Origin: Tyto alba
Taxonomy: Eukaryota; Chordata; Aves; Strigiformes; Tytonidae
Assembly: GCF_018691265.1 (NCBI RefSeq)
Contig: NW_024881313.1
Location: 13,899,001-13,963,000, forward strand
Reading direction: 5' to 3'
Length of the DNA: 64,000 nt
Position 1 is the first letter of the stretch, and every line of letters starts with the position of its first letter. Both the position numbers and the translations under genes were made by a program. Below are positions 26,646 to 39,100 of this stretch, piece by piece. A model generated the notes under the pieces. It saw only the letters and a list, made by a program, of their open reading frames with translations, was not told where the DNA came from and searched no databases.

Positions 26646-27544
26646 TGTGCTACTCGTAGATTAATCTGATGAAAAATGTATTTTCTTTTGCTACAGGTAC
26701 TCCAAATTATTCTAGTTGAAGCTTTGGCGTTGCTTCCACACCCCAAATTTCTAAAGTTTTTTTTAAAAAAAGCTTCAGTTACTTTTGAAAATTGTGTGGT
26801 TTACATTCAGTCCTTGTTGATTTTATGTTCTTCGTAGCTTTTGTCCAGCCATTGAATCAGCAAAAGGTGTCATGTAGCTATAATTATTAAAATCTTTTGC
26901 TCCAATCCAGTGACTTGATATATGAGGATTTTCCATGAATGAATGGATAAATATGTCCAATTCAGATGAACAAATTTCACCAAATGTATGGAAAGCTTCA
27001 TCTTCTAAGTTTAAAACAACAGGTCACAATCATCTCTGGGTTAGACAGAAAGTCTGCTGGCATCTTTGAACCTTCTGTGTCTTCCCATTGAGTTGAGTGC
27101 ATAGGGTTGTGTGACTCAAGTGTCAGGTCTTAAAAATACTGGGTGTTTACTGACTAAGGAGACCTGGACTAGACTTGGAAATTTAAATTTTCAATGTGAC
27201 AGATGGTAAAGCCAGACCAGAGTTAATCCAGTTGCATCTGTAATTTCATGTACACAACAGAGAGCACAATTTAGTCGCTTTTTTAGCAATTTATAAGAAC
27301 ATATTACTTGTTTCTACCAAAATCTTGAACAGGCAAGACTGAAACCTGGTATTTCTTTACACAAGTGTTTCACAGCAAGAGAAAGCTGTGCTAATGTACA
27401 GGGCAGATAATGTTGTTGGAAATATAGATGAAGAGGTTGCTGCCCATAAAGAGTTTTGAGACCCAGAAGCTGAGAAGCTGAAACCTTATGTGCATGCAAC
27501 TTGGACAGGATCATGTTGAATAAGAGTTCCTACTGACTTGTTAA
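26646..27544. other. single-copy DNA between CR1 and LTR A
   Basis: No exon or further repeat is recognisable. The region is AT-rich with short open frames only. The last five bases before the LTR (27545-27549, CAATA) are the left copy of its target-site duplication. Confidence 0.5.
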
Positions 27545-28611
27545 CAATATGTCATGGTTTGAGCCTGGTCGGCAGCCAAACACCACACAGTTGCTCACTC
27601 CTCCCTTCTCTTCCAGAGATGAGAAGGGACAAATAATCCAGGCTTGGGATTTGAGATAGGACCAGGAGGGGCAGATCACCCATTATGGTCATGAGCAAAA
27701 GGCAGACTCGTTAGGGGAAGAAAAAAAGAACAAACATTTATTACAGTCGCTAACAACACGTAACAGAGTAGGACAGTGACAAGCATTGCCACATCTTGAG
27801 AACACCTTCCCCCCATCCCTCCCTTCTTCCCGGGCTCAGCTCTGCTCCTGATATCTCTACCCCCTCCCCCATCAGCTCAGGGGCAGGGAATGGGGGGTGC
27901 AGTCAGTGCTGCCGCTTTTTCCATCTTTGGTGGGGGGAGCTTCTGGAACTTGTTCCCCCTACTCTGTCGTGGTCCCCCTCTCACAAGAGACAGTCCTCCA
28001 CAAACTTTCTCCGATGTGAGTCCCTCCCACGAGCCTCAGCGTTCCCCACACTGCTCCGTCATGGGTCACTAACTTCCTCCAACTGGATTCCCTCCCACGG
28101 CTGCAGCCCTTCCCGAGCTGCTCCGGCGTGGGACACCCCCGCATGCTGCAATCCTCCCAGTGCTGAATTACAGCAGCGGGGCTGCCTTTTCCCACAAGAC
28201 CCCGGCCTTCTTCGGGCACAGCAAAAGGAAACACAGGCCATAAATCAATGTCTGCTCCACCGTAGATCTTCATGGGTGGCGGGGGGGGGCCGCCCTGCCA
28301 TCTCACCACAGGATACAGGGGGGTCTCTGCTCCAGCACACCTCCACCCTCCTTTCTTCCTCCGTTCTTCCACTGACCTTGGTGTTCACGCAGCTGCAGCA
28401 ACTCCTCCTCACAAGTCCCACTGTTCGTCACCACGTCCCTTATTAAATACGTTATCGCAGAAGCACAATTGACTGGCTTCGTCTTGGTGCAGAGGTGGGG
28501 CCAACTTGGAGCTGGGGGAGCTTCAAGAAGCTTCTCACAGGGGGCTGCCCCTCTAGCCCCCTCCCCTGCTACCAAAAAACCCCACCACTCACTCAAACCC
28601 AGGACACAATA
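27545..28611. repeat. 5-bp target-site duplication flanking LTR A
   Basis: CAATA at 27545-27549, immediately left of TGTCATGG, is repeated exactly at 28607-28611, immediately right of CCCAGGACA. A direct repeat of this length at TG...CA ends is the mark of retroviral integrase. Five bases fits ERVL-like or some ERV1-like elements rather than the six typical of alpharetrovirus/ERVK-like ones. Confidence 0.85.
27550..28606 (-). mobile_element. complete solo ERV LTR, family A
   Basis: 1057 bases long, beginning TGTCATGG and ending AGGACA on the plus strand, with a perfect CAATA duplication outside. The minus strand carries TATA-like TATTTAAT (plus 28442-28449) and AATAAA (plus 27737-27742) about 700 bases downstream, so sense is minus with a long R. 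The right two-thirds parallels family B: CCTCCCTTCTTCCCGGGCTC, repeated CTGCTCCGGCGTGGG boxes, and CCACCGTAGATCTTCATGG. A and B are therefore sister families. There is no internal region, so the provirus was reduced by LTR-LTR recombination. A minus-strand open frame of about 137 codons (28372-27959) runs through the repeat boxes. It is unlikely to be a true gene. Confidence 0.93.
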
Positions 28612-28672
28612 TTTTCTAAATCACTTATCATAGTTTGTGCGCTTATTCATATATTCATATATGCAGAAAATT

Positions 28673-28930
28673 ATAGTATAATGTAATGTAATGTAATATC
28701 ATATCACATAATATAATTTAATGTAATATAATATCATATCACATAATATAATGTAATATAATATAATACCACGTAATATAATATAATAAATATAATGTAA
28801 TATGATATGCTATAATATAATATTATAATATAATATAATACAATATGATATTATATGATATGATATAATGTAATGTAATGTGATATAATATAATTAATGT
28901 AATATAAAATAATGTAATGTAATGTAATAT
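28673..28930. repeat. AT-rich (TAATG/ATAAT) satellite-like array
   Basis: About 260 bases are built almost entirely from TAATG, ATAAT and ATATC units. A longer composite unit of roughly 40 bases (AATATCATATCACATAATATAAT plus spacer) appears twice near the left end, so the array has higher-order duplication. It begins about 65 bases right of LTR A and contains almost no G/C except TG and isolated CAC. Such DNA unpairs easily and is prone to slippage. Confidence 0.93.
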
Positions 28931-31900
28931 TTGGAATTTTTGTCAGAAGTTTGAAGATGCTTATGTTCAAATGAGTAAAGAAAATCTTCTTTTACTTGGG
29001 ACAGTGATGTATGATAGCTTGTATTGTCCCATTTAGTTTGATGTGCTTTACATTTGAGCTTGCCCTTTGTATAGAACTCTAGTCAGAAAAGGAGGAGCTT
29101 TTCTAACATTATGCAGAAGAAAATTTTTTTAGTGGGACAGGCTTATTCTGACTATCAACCAGGGGATTTCAAGGGAGAGGTTTATCTTTTGTATGATATG
29201 AAATTGAAGTAAGCACCTAAACTTAGGCTCCCGAATTGACTTCTAATTAAAAGTGGCCTGGGTTTCAGACCTGCTGAATGTGAACACTTTGAAAAGAAAT
29301 TAGTGGGAGTTGCAGGAAATGAGACCTCTCTGGTTGGAGGTTTATGGAAGTTTCAAAATTATTTAGAAAGTTAATACTAGTTTATAACTCTTGATAACTT
29401 AATAAAGCAACTATGTGTTCTATCTTTAAGCAACATGATTTAGAGATGTTAGTCTGAACTACAGATGATCTAACAAACCCAGGTCCCAGACACATGGTGT
29501 TGTCTGTAGCTAGAGACAGACTCCATGTGTTGTGCAAGAGAAAAAGGATGCTTCGCCATGCATTGAAACAGCTATTGTTCACCGTACTGTAAAACCTCCT
29601 TTCTAGTTTGCCAGAGAATGTTCTAGGAACTACCACACCTAGCTTTGTTTTCACATCTCTTCTGTGCCTCCTTGGTGCATAAACACTAAGTGGGCTGGAA
29701 GCTTTGAAGAGAATGTGGGTCTTGTCCATGAACAAAGACAGGAGAAGAGGTGGTGAAAAAAACACCTTGATAATCCTCATTGACAACAGGGTTTTCAAGC
29801 TTTTCTCCTGCAGTTCTCCCTGGTGTTCAGGAGACAGCCCCAGATGATGATGTGGTCCATCAGACTGACAATAACCAACACATGCCTTGCAAGGACTGGT
29901 CTGAAACCTAACGCCAAGAGCTGATCCTGCCTCAGTTTACTCTGCACGGCCCTGGGCAGGCCACTGTCATTCATGTTTGTGAAACTTGTGTAGTAATATG
30001 TATTTTTCACTACTTGGGGTTATCTTGTCCAGCATAAATCTCTTTGGCTTCCTAGGTGCCCAGGTAAAAGAGATATGTCTCTCTGCTGAGAAACAGCAAC
30101 AGAAAAGTATAAGAAAAATAAAACAGAGAGAAAGTAGTTTCACCAGGATGCCCTGAACCTGTTTTTTTAGAAAATCAAAACATTTCAGCCGGTCACATTC
30201 TATTTTAGTGTAATCAAACAAAGAAAATTGAGCTTAGTGCCAAGCCTTTATTTGTATATTCCTCTGTCACTTGGGAGACTGTTCCTATACTGTGCACACT
30301 GGGGGGGGGAGGGGATCAGTTTTGTCCAATAAGCCTCCTTCAGGCAGCATGTCTCTAGTGCACATGAATAATGGAAAGGAAATAAACTCCAGTCTGTGCA
30401 GCTTTTTATGAAATACATATCTTAGAGCCAAAATGCCCAAAGAGCCTGAAATCACATTGCTTCTGTCCAGAGTTGTACTCAAGTGTTCAGTACCCTTCCT
30501 TGCCATTACACGGGAGGAGCATGTTACAGTGCCCAGCATCCTGCAGGACCTGCTCCAAAGTGTTTAACTATAGTGGCTGAAAAATAAAATAAGGGGGATG
30601 CCTGAAAAGCAGATACAGATAGAAAGGTGCCTTTGAAGTCATATAGTAGCTTATCAGGGAAGCATGACATGAAAAGCAAGTTAGGCAGGTTATTAAGCAA
30701 AAAAGCTGCTTATTAAGATCAATCCATGTCCTTGACCGTTGTTTAAAGATCTGCTCTTTCTGAAAAGTCCTCAGTGGACCAGGACTGAAGATCATGAGAT
30801 GTTCAGAGCCACCAATTCAAAGATGAAATAGGACAAGGTTTTCCATTTTAAGATAGAAATAACAGCAAACAAAATCGTTGTAACAAAAGGAACTGTGAAT
30901 CTGTGTTTCGATAGATAACCACAAACCCAGAAATGGATCTGGTTGTATGCTAATCCTTACAGCGTGTCTTCACTACTTTCACACTGTTTAAATCTCCTGA
31001 AGCTCAATGTTATGGGGAAGATGCATCCTAGTCACACTGTTGTGTGGGCTGCTCCCTATTCATTCCCCACAGGGGTCCAGGGGGCTCTGTCCATACTGGA
31101 AAACTCACCTTAGATGCAGGAATGCATGATCACAACCAAGGTGTCAGCCATGTGGAAGAAATGGGGTCAAAACAGCAATGGGGTCAAATCCAGCAGAGCC
31201 AGATTTCTTCACAGTCAGTGAGTGTAGAAGGCACTTCATTGTGACATGCACTGCAGTGGCAAACTGCTCACTGCCCCCAGGAGCACTCGTTCGACTCCAC
31301 GCTTCTCCCTTCAGTGCATTCATGCTCTTCCACACCTGGAAGGATAAACAGCAACCGTGCTTCTATTTTTAAAAAGTAAAAGTTGTTAACATTTGTAACA
31401 CAGTAAAGGGAGGTGATTGAGAAGTAGTCTAAGAAGGGCAAGGGAAAAATGGGACAAAAAGCATTTACACTCCTATTTCATGTGATCACATCTCCAACAC
31501 AAAGAGCCCAAATGTACAAGGAGCTTAGAGATAACAAAGCGTTTTAGCAACCTTGACTTCTTAATGTGCTAAGAAGCTGCTATGACTCGCTGCATCCATG
31601 GATTTACATCTCAGTGCTGAAATAGAGGGTAGAAAAATAACTGTTTGTGGGTGATTTTAGTCCCTGGAGGCTATTTCTTCTTCTCTTTCCTTTTTCCTGC
31701 CTGGATTTCCTTCCTTGTCTGTTGCCCAAAACTAGAAGCTAAATTAAAAACCAGGCCTAAGAAAATTTGGCAAACACAGCTTCTGTTTTGTCATGGTCAC
31801 GTTTCTGTCCTCTTTCTGCAAAATTGTGTCACTGAGAACGGCATAGTGAAGAGGAGGTCGGTCAACACATCTCAGCGGATTGTCTACCTTTGAACTATCT

Positions 31901-33311
31901 TCTCTGTATTCCTTTTTAGACCTGAAACCTCAAAGGAATTACTCCCACTCATTGTATCCAGGTGTTCACTGGCTAATAAGAACACAGCATTCAATCAGTC
32001 AGATGCACTAGTTTTCTTGCTGTGGAAATGATCACCAGAACTGAAACAGAGCAATAAGGAAGAGAGCTAAAACATTGTGAAGCTTTGGGAGACCTGGACT
32101 GCATGTAAGCAGAGGAAGGAAGGGGGAATGCATTTCCATGGATATGCTCACAAGCTCTTTATGGAAAAAAGGTCTCTGCAGGACTTCTGGTTAGATCGAT
32201 GCAGCTAATGCCAGAGGAAACTCACTGCAGAGCTGCCGTAACCCCCCTGCCAGGTTCCTCTCTCCCAATTGCCTCCCTGCTGATGATCCTCCACAGCCAC
32301 ATCCCTATACCAGGGCATCCCCCTGCCCTGATTTATTTATTCTCATCTGAGGATTTATTTTCAAGTATCAATAGTTCAAATAGGATACAGACTGACTGAG
32401 GGAAGAGTTACGCATGTGAGTGTGCAACAACTGAAGCCCAGGGCTGAGCTGCAGGCAACTCCCTGCCATGATTACCTCGGAGCAGGAACAGTTCACCAAA
32501 GCTGCTTTTCAGGAGATATCATGCTCTTTGTCACCATGTATCATTAGGTGAGCAGGATATCCTAACTTTTGGCTCCCAGTACTAAGCTGTAATGAACATA
32601 ACTCTCTTCTGCAGGTGATGACTTCTTAGGACAATAAACAGTTGGGTCTCTGTATTGTTTCCAACCAAATACATCAAAAGACAGACTTCAGAACACATTT
32701 TAAGGGAAATAAATAAAAAAACAAGCCATGAGCAAATGAAACCAAATAATTTCTTAGTACATTAAATTCTTGACTCTCCTTTCTTCCAAAAGTTTCTTTT
32801 TAGTGAGTATCAGATGAGGATCCCAGCAAGTATGTATTTCAGACTGATGTCCTCAGAAGTGAAAAATAATTAGTGAACTTTGAAGTGGAACTAACATAAT
32901 CTCTGTGCTCAGTACCCTACTTTATTTCTTCCAAAGCCTTTGTCTTCTCTAACACGTTGCAGCAGGTAGCCTTATTCATTGTTTTAAAACATGAGAAAAG
33001 AATTGAATTTATTTAGCTGAAATCCTGACATTCTCTCTAATCATCTAATTTGAGATTATGCTTTATCCTGTGCACCTTATTAATTCGTGTAATTACTTTT
33101 CATTGCCAGCCTAGTGTCAGAAGGCACAAAATTATCTGAATCAATACTGCAGAGCTTCTTCTCCTCATAGCATCCTGAGAGCAGAAAACACTTTAAATGA
33201 ACTTATGAGGGGAACAGTTGTCTATGAAAATGTCCTCGGTGATTTCCTTTTCACTACAGAGTAGTATTCACCGGGGTTTTTGAGCCTATATGGAACAAAT
33301 CATGAAATTGT
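28931..33311. other. single-copy DNA, no gene seen
   Basis: On the minus strand two adjacent open frames (30010-29795 and 29798-29382, 71 and 138 codons) form a stop-poor stretch, but the translation resembles no family I know. A G-rich run (GGGGGGGGGAGGGG) lies at about 30301-30314. No LTR or CR1 signatures were found. Confidence 0.5.
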
Positions 33312-33850
33312 AGTATTTTGATATGCTCTGTTGACAAACAGGCAAGAGACCTCAGGGATCACCTGGTCCAATCTTTCTGGAAAAAGCACGGTCTAGGCAA
33401 GATGGTCCCACACCCTGTCCAGACAAATCTTAAAACTGTCCAATGTTGGAGAATCCACCACTTCCCTGGGAGATTATTCTAGTGGCTGATTGTTCTCATG
33501 GTGAAAAATTTTCCTCTTGTGTCTAATCAGAATTCCCCCAGGATTAACTTGTATCCACTACCCCTTGTCTTTTCCATGTGACTCCTTGTAAAAAGGGAAT
33601 CTCCATCTTCTTTGTAGCCACCCTTTAAACACTGGAACATGGTGATAAGGTCTCCCCTAAGCCTTCTCTTCTCAAGGCTGGACAAAGCCAGTTCTCTCAG
33701 CCTTTCCTCATATGGCAGGCCTCCTAGTGCCTTGATCATCTCTGTGGAACTCCAATGGGCCCTCTCCAGCCTGTCCACAGCTTTTTTGTAAAGCGGGACC
33801 AGAACTGAACACAGTATTCCAGGTGTGGCCTGGCAAGCACTGGCAGATAT
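33312..33850 (-). mobile_element. CR1 LINE fragment with readable ORF2 end
   Basis: Plus-strand landmarks include GACCTCAGGGATCACCTGGT, GGAGAATCCACCACTTCCCT, CTTTTCCATGTGACTCCTTG, GGTGATAAGGTCTCCCCTAAG and CAGTATTCCAGGTGTGGCC. All are antisense CR1 (ORF2 end plus 3' UTR). The terminal octamer at the 3' end is worn, with only AATCATGAAATTGTAG remaining just left of the stated start. It is truncated at about 33850. It looks like a different CR1 subfamily from those at 13.2 and 25.4 kb. Confidence 0.93.
33527..33778 (-). pseudogene. CR1 ORF2 (reverse transcriptase) C-terminal remnant
   Basis: The minus-strand frame reads about 84 residues containing GGLPYEERLRELALSSLEKR, then RLRGDLITMFQCLKGG and DSLFTRS. 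This is the conserved region at the very C-terminus of CR1-type ORF2 proteins, downstream of the RT palm. The frame opens with DRLERAHWSSTEMIKAL. There is no start codon of its own (the first codon is GTG inside the element). The catalytic RT and endonuclease domains are absent, so the fragment cannot be active. It is the clearest protein-level match in the window. Confidence 0.9.
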
Positions 33851-36127
33851 GAGCTGCTTGCAAACCTCTCCACCAGACCACAGCTACTTTTATACTGGAA
33901 AAGGCCCACAGCTTTTTGCCATCAAATATGCTGTCAACTCTAACCTCCGAAAAACAAGAACACTTTAACCAGGTAGAAAACTCTCACTAACTGGGAGGAA
34001 CCAAGCCTGTTTCAATCTTTTAGAGTTCAAAAGGTATTTTCATAATAGGTCTTCTCAAAACACACTATAATTAACAGATTTACAGACTGAATATTCATTT
34101 GCCATACTTTTAAGTCACAAGATTATGAAGATAAGGTAAAAATTAAAAGAAATGCTGAGGAAACCCGGCTTGTAAAATCTGACTGTGATTTTAACACTGT
34201 AAGAAGTTTACAGATGGCATAAAAAATGTATATAAGACACTTCACTAACTGTCCCTCAATATCTCTGGAGTAACAGAGCCCAGGGTGTCAGAAGGTAACA
34301 AGCAATCCTGGCTGCCTAATATTCTTCACTTTTTCTTTCCCAAAACCCTTTATTCTCTAGACAATGAAAACAGTTTTCCAACCAATATCCCATCAAGACC
34401 TCCTGCTGCGTTAAATGTGTCTCACCCTGAGATTCACACTTTGGTGCTATGTAGAGAAGTAATGCCGTCGCTTCACTGAATCAAAAGTCTTCCATTGTTC
34501 AAAGGAGTTGTCACCTCTTTGACAATGTCAAAATTAACTGCTTCACAGCAGGGGAGGTCTTCGAAATAATGAAAGTTCCTGCCATCGCTTAAGTATAAGC
34601 AAGATAACTGGCACTTAAGACATGGAACTGTTAATACCTGACCCTTTTTATGAGGATTTTCACTTATAAGAAAAAAAAAAGACAAAAATTACTGCTGAGA
34701 TGAGAGGAGAAATGTTCTTTAAAAAACTATCTGCTCTTCTTTCTTAATATGTAATAGCCTATATTATTTCAAATATAATGTCTCTGATATTTAATAGCTG
34801 CCTTCTTCCTGCATGTTGGGGCCCAGCAGGACCTACATGCCAGAGAACAGCATAGTAAAATGTGATTGAGCTGTTACAAGCCACCACCTCTGAGCAAAGA
34901 AAGGAGCATTTTGTGGAAACTAGCTTCCTTTTTTCTCAGGGAAAACGTGTTTTCCCACTTGATATCAGTTAAGAAGAAAAATACTACAAAAATGGTATGG
35001 GCACAGCATAAACCACCTATTTGGAAAGGGGATGTGTATGTAGATTCAGTGACCCAGCAGCTACCCTTCCATAGTCTTAAGCGAGATTTATTTAGCTTGC
35101 AAAACTAAGATTTTTTTCTGCAGAAATCAGACCTTTTCAAGCTCATCTATGACATCTAACTTACTATGTGTTATCATGAAAGGGAATGTCACAGAAGAAG
35201 AAGAGAAAATGGGAACACTCTGAACCACTGAGGGTTGGGGTTTTTTCTGCTAGGGTAAGGAACAGGTACATTGTTGTGGTGATGCTAACAGCTGGTACAA
35301 TTTAAAACATTCTCTCTGTTCTGTATACTCAGCGAGTGCCAAACAAAAAGGCATCTATGCTGCAAACAGCGCTGAGCAAAGTCAGCACAGGGTAACACAC
35401 TCTCCTGATAGGATAAAATGGTCTCTTTTCAGATATACAGTGTAAAGGACTTTCAAGGCACCAGCAAAGTTGCAATGACATTTGATCCAGCTTTCCATTT
35501 TCAAAATGCCTTTTTATGGACTTATACTGCAGAAATCTGATGTTACCTCAATAATGACTGTTTGTGCGGGGCATGCATACTTGCTTTCTGGCATGGACTC
35601 TTATCGTTACCATATTTTTACTGACAGAAGAGCTTCAATCTTTTTGAAAGCTGGCCTCCGGTCCCCATCTGAGCACACTCACTTCTCTTCACTTTTGTCT
35701 CAGCAGTTCCACATCCCTAACATAAAAAACTACACAAGAACATCAGCTACAGCTGCAGATGATCCTAGCTCTGTGTGTATGTGTTCAAAATAAAGATTCA
35801 CAGAAATATTTACATATGTACGTGATCAGAGGTTTTTTCAGCCTCCCTTTTGTATATATCAGGATCACTTGGTACATTTCTAATATAATAAATTTAACAT
35901 GAAAGCCAAGAACGCTTTCCAAAATAAATGGTTCATTTTTGCCTTGATTGTTTGGTATTATCAGCTATTTTTGTAGGTGGTTAAAATTATCCATTTTCAC
36001 TAAAAAAATATAGATAGGTAAAGAGATCAGTACAATTGCCTGATAATCCATGTGATTTAAAATAAATATCAATTATGAAAATAGATACACCCAGATATAG
36101 GGATATATAGCCAGATAATAGATATAC
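33851..36127. other. single-copy DNA, no gene seen
   Basis: AT-rich, with open frames up to about 103 codons that resemble nothing known. No further repeat signature was recognised. Confidence 0.5.
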
Positions 36128-36167
36128 CATACATACATACATACATATATACATATATATATATATG
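36128..36167. repeat. CATA/TA microsatellite
   Basis: Several CATA units pass into (TA)n and stop at ATGACG. It is a compound dinucleotide/tetranucleotide tract, likely length-polymorphic. A T-rich low-complexity run follows at about 36231-36258. Confidence 0.9.
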
Positions 36168-39100
36168 ACGTGGCCATTGCTGTCACACAGAATAATTGGG
36201 AGTAGCAAGAGAAAGCCATTTGGGGTTTGGGTTTTTTTTTTGTTTTTTTGTTTTCTTTCAGAAGAATGGTGGTGAAAAGCATCATGATGTTTGCTCTGCA
36301 GTCTCTGCTTCTGTTTGAAAAGGACGGTGGTACCTGGCCAAAGGAACCCACCTGCCAGCGTTGGCACCCACGGGGTGGTTTGGGGATGGTGCAGAGGAAG
36401 GATCGCTCTGATGGTACCCATGGGCTGGAATTACCACTACATCTGAGGCTAAAAGTCAGTTGTTTTTTGGATACTGATCAGTTTTCTATATCACCAGGAA
36501 AAATCTATTTATAGTGCACTACAGGCACGTTAATCGAGTAACCTTAAGGAGAAGAACATCAGAAAATTATATAATCCGCTACGGTAAAATAAGATACTGT
36601 TTCTGTGTTCGATCAGAGGGAAAAAAAGAAAGGCAAATAGATAAGGAGGGAAATTAATGTTTCCTTCCACCCCAGGCTAGAGGAGGATGGGTCACCACGT
36701 TTGTCAGTGGGCACAGCCTGACAGCCAGCTGAGTTTCCCTTGTTAAGTATACCTGTAAGAACACATTTTGCTGTTTTATCTTTTCCTATCTCTGCAAAAT
36801 ATCTGACCCTAAATCTTGTCTGGTGAGAAAAACAAGAGTTGCATGGTGTCCACAATGCCGTCTTCCTCGGGGAGGCAATGTCCATCCATTTACACATGAT
36901 CTGGTCCCATGTCAGTACTAAATGGGGCTCGTGTCAAGTTGGTGCTCGTGAGCCCAGGCAGGTCCTTGGCAAAAAACAGAGGGGACAGGGGGTCCCAGGG
37001 GGCAGCGGCAAGGACTGTGCTGACATTCAGCAGGGCAGGAGTTCAGCCTGCATCACCCCCATGCAGTGGGGGGGATACACACCAGTGTCTCCCTCTTGGT
37101 GGCACGAATGAAAAAGGCATGTTGCTTGTAATCCCGATCTGTTTATAGTTTCGTGCTAGTCCTTCAGGTCGGGGGCTGTAATTAAAAAATTAAGGAAGAA
37201 AAAACCTACTACTTTCCTGAACAAAACTGCTCCTCTAATGCTCATTAGGCTCATTCGTGAAGCAAAACATCCCCAGGGGACAATTCCGCACTTATAAAAT
37301 AAACATTTTCTATGCATGTGGTTAAGGACCCTCATAAAATATGTAACGAGGCATTTCTGTTCTGAATATGCCTAGCTTCCTGGCATGAAAGCACTTGCAG
37401 AGAATTGAATGCAACTGTGGAAAGAGAAGCAAGAGAGATAATAAAACATCTGCAGATTAAAGACAGAGATTGGCAGGGAATCTGACAAGCAGTTCCTCTT
37501 CTATTGGTATACATTTCCAATGGGAACCAAGCTCTGAGAAGAATACAGGTTGTTTTCTCCAATCTATATGTCAGAGGAGAGCAAATCTCAACAGATCATT
37601 ACTTAAAATTTCTCTTTCTTTTGACTCACTATACAAATCAGATTATAAACAGTTTATACTTTCATCTTTTTGAGTTTTACCCCACAAACACCCTCTCTTC
37701 TGCTGGCTGTGGGGAATCTTCCCTATAGAAAAAGTCCCCCTGAGCACATCAAATTGCTCTGTATCAGGATGCTTTCTCCTTTCCTCCTCAGAGCTGTGGC
37801 TTGCATTTTGTGGAAGAATAGAGCCAAGGCAGTCAGGAGTCAGCCTGCTGGCATTTTAGAAAAATCAATGGCACCTGTCGAAAGAATTGCCTTGGACTGA
37901 CAGCAGAAATATCAGTGAGAGCAGCTCCCAGCTTCAGAGACTAAAGTGCTCCTTCTCCACGATTACAAGGCAGAACTCTGCTGTTTTAACATACAGCACT
38001 TCTAATTACTTGTACTCTCCTTTACAGATTTGTAGAACACCACTTTATTAGACAAATAAAATTTATTATGATATAAAATGTGATGAATCTATATTATCCT
38101 TCACAGAATTGCAGTCCTTTTTCTCTGTTTTTGCTGCCTACCTAAAATGGAACTGAAACAACAGTCGATACTAAATAATAGATATGTCGTATTTAAGCTG
38201 TATGAATAATTTATTTTTATGTCTTGTAAAAGGCAGCCTCCCCCCTGTCTCTACAATGCATGCCCAGGTTGAAGAAACAGTTTGTTCAACCACATACTGA
38301 ATGATTTTTTTTTTTTCAATTTTGAGGCGGAACTTTTAAAATAAATTTAGATAACTTAGGAACAAAAAAAATCAAAATGCTTTATCTGAAAATTATCAAA
38401 TAAATGTCCTGGTTCTTATAGTGATGCTGCTCATATTTTAACTTACAATTTTATATGAATTCAGGAATACATTTAAAACTTAAATAGTTCTGAAACAAAT
38501 TTTTACTGACCTGTGAAGAAAACATTTTTCCAAAACACTCTCCTCACTTTCAACATTACTTTTTGTCCCTTTGTGAGTCCAGCATACCTGATACAAATGT
38601 CCTAGCAAAGCCAGTATTTTATCATACAGTACAACTTAAATTTGTTCCAAAAGGTGACAAAGACTTTGTGTCTCACCACAGAGGGATCCCTTTAAAAGGC
38701 TTCCATGGCCCTGGTGAAATCATTACCCTGTACAGTAAAAGAAATATGTGGTTTTGACCTGGACTCATTTTTCGTATTAACTATAGAGGAACATTATACA
38801 GTCCATGGCAAAATATATTATCAGCAAAGAAATGGTGTCTTCTTTTATGAAAGATATATCTTTGTGTTCATCAAAGAAGTCTAAAACAGCAAGGTTGCAG
38901 AGGGAGAATGTCACTTGCAAGAATCCCAGCTGGGACACCATCAAGAAAAGCTTTTCTTTTCCAGTGATTGCTTCCTTAAGCAAAATGTAAACAACTTAAT
39001 TTTCTTAAAACATAATAGCAAATGCTTTGTCTTTTCCTACCTTTCCTACTTTTCCTTCAATTCTTTCTGGATGAAACAACGTAAGAAATACCATCTGGAT

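Noticed and set aside
16905..28606. The two same-orientation family A LTRs, 10.6 kb apart, as the 5' and 3' LTRs of one provirus
   Set aside because: The DNA between them holds no gag, pol or env similarity. It includes an unrelated LTR and minus-strand CR1 fragments, and the right copy has its own perfect target duplication.
29382..30010. Two adjoining minus-strand frames as a membrane-protein pseudogene
   Set aside because: No motif of any family could be recognised, the two frames differ, and the lengths are compatible with chance in this composition.
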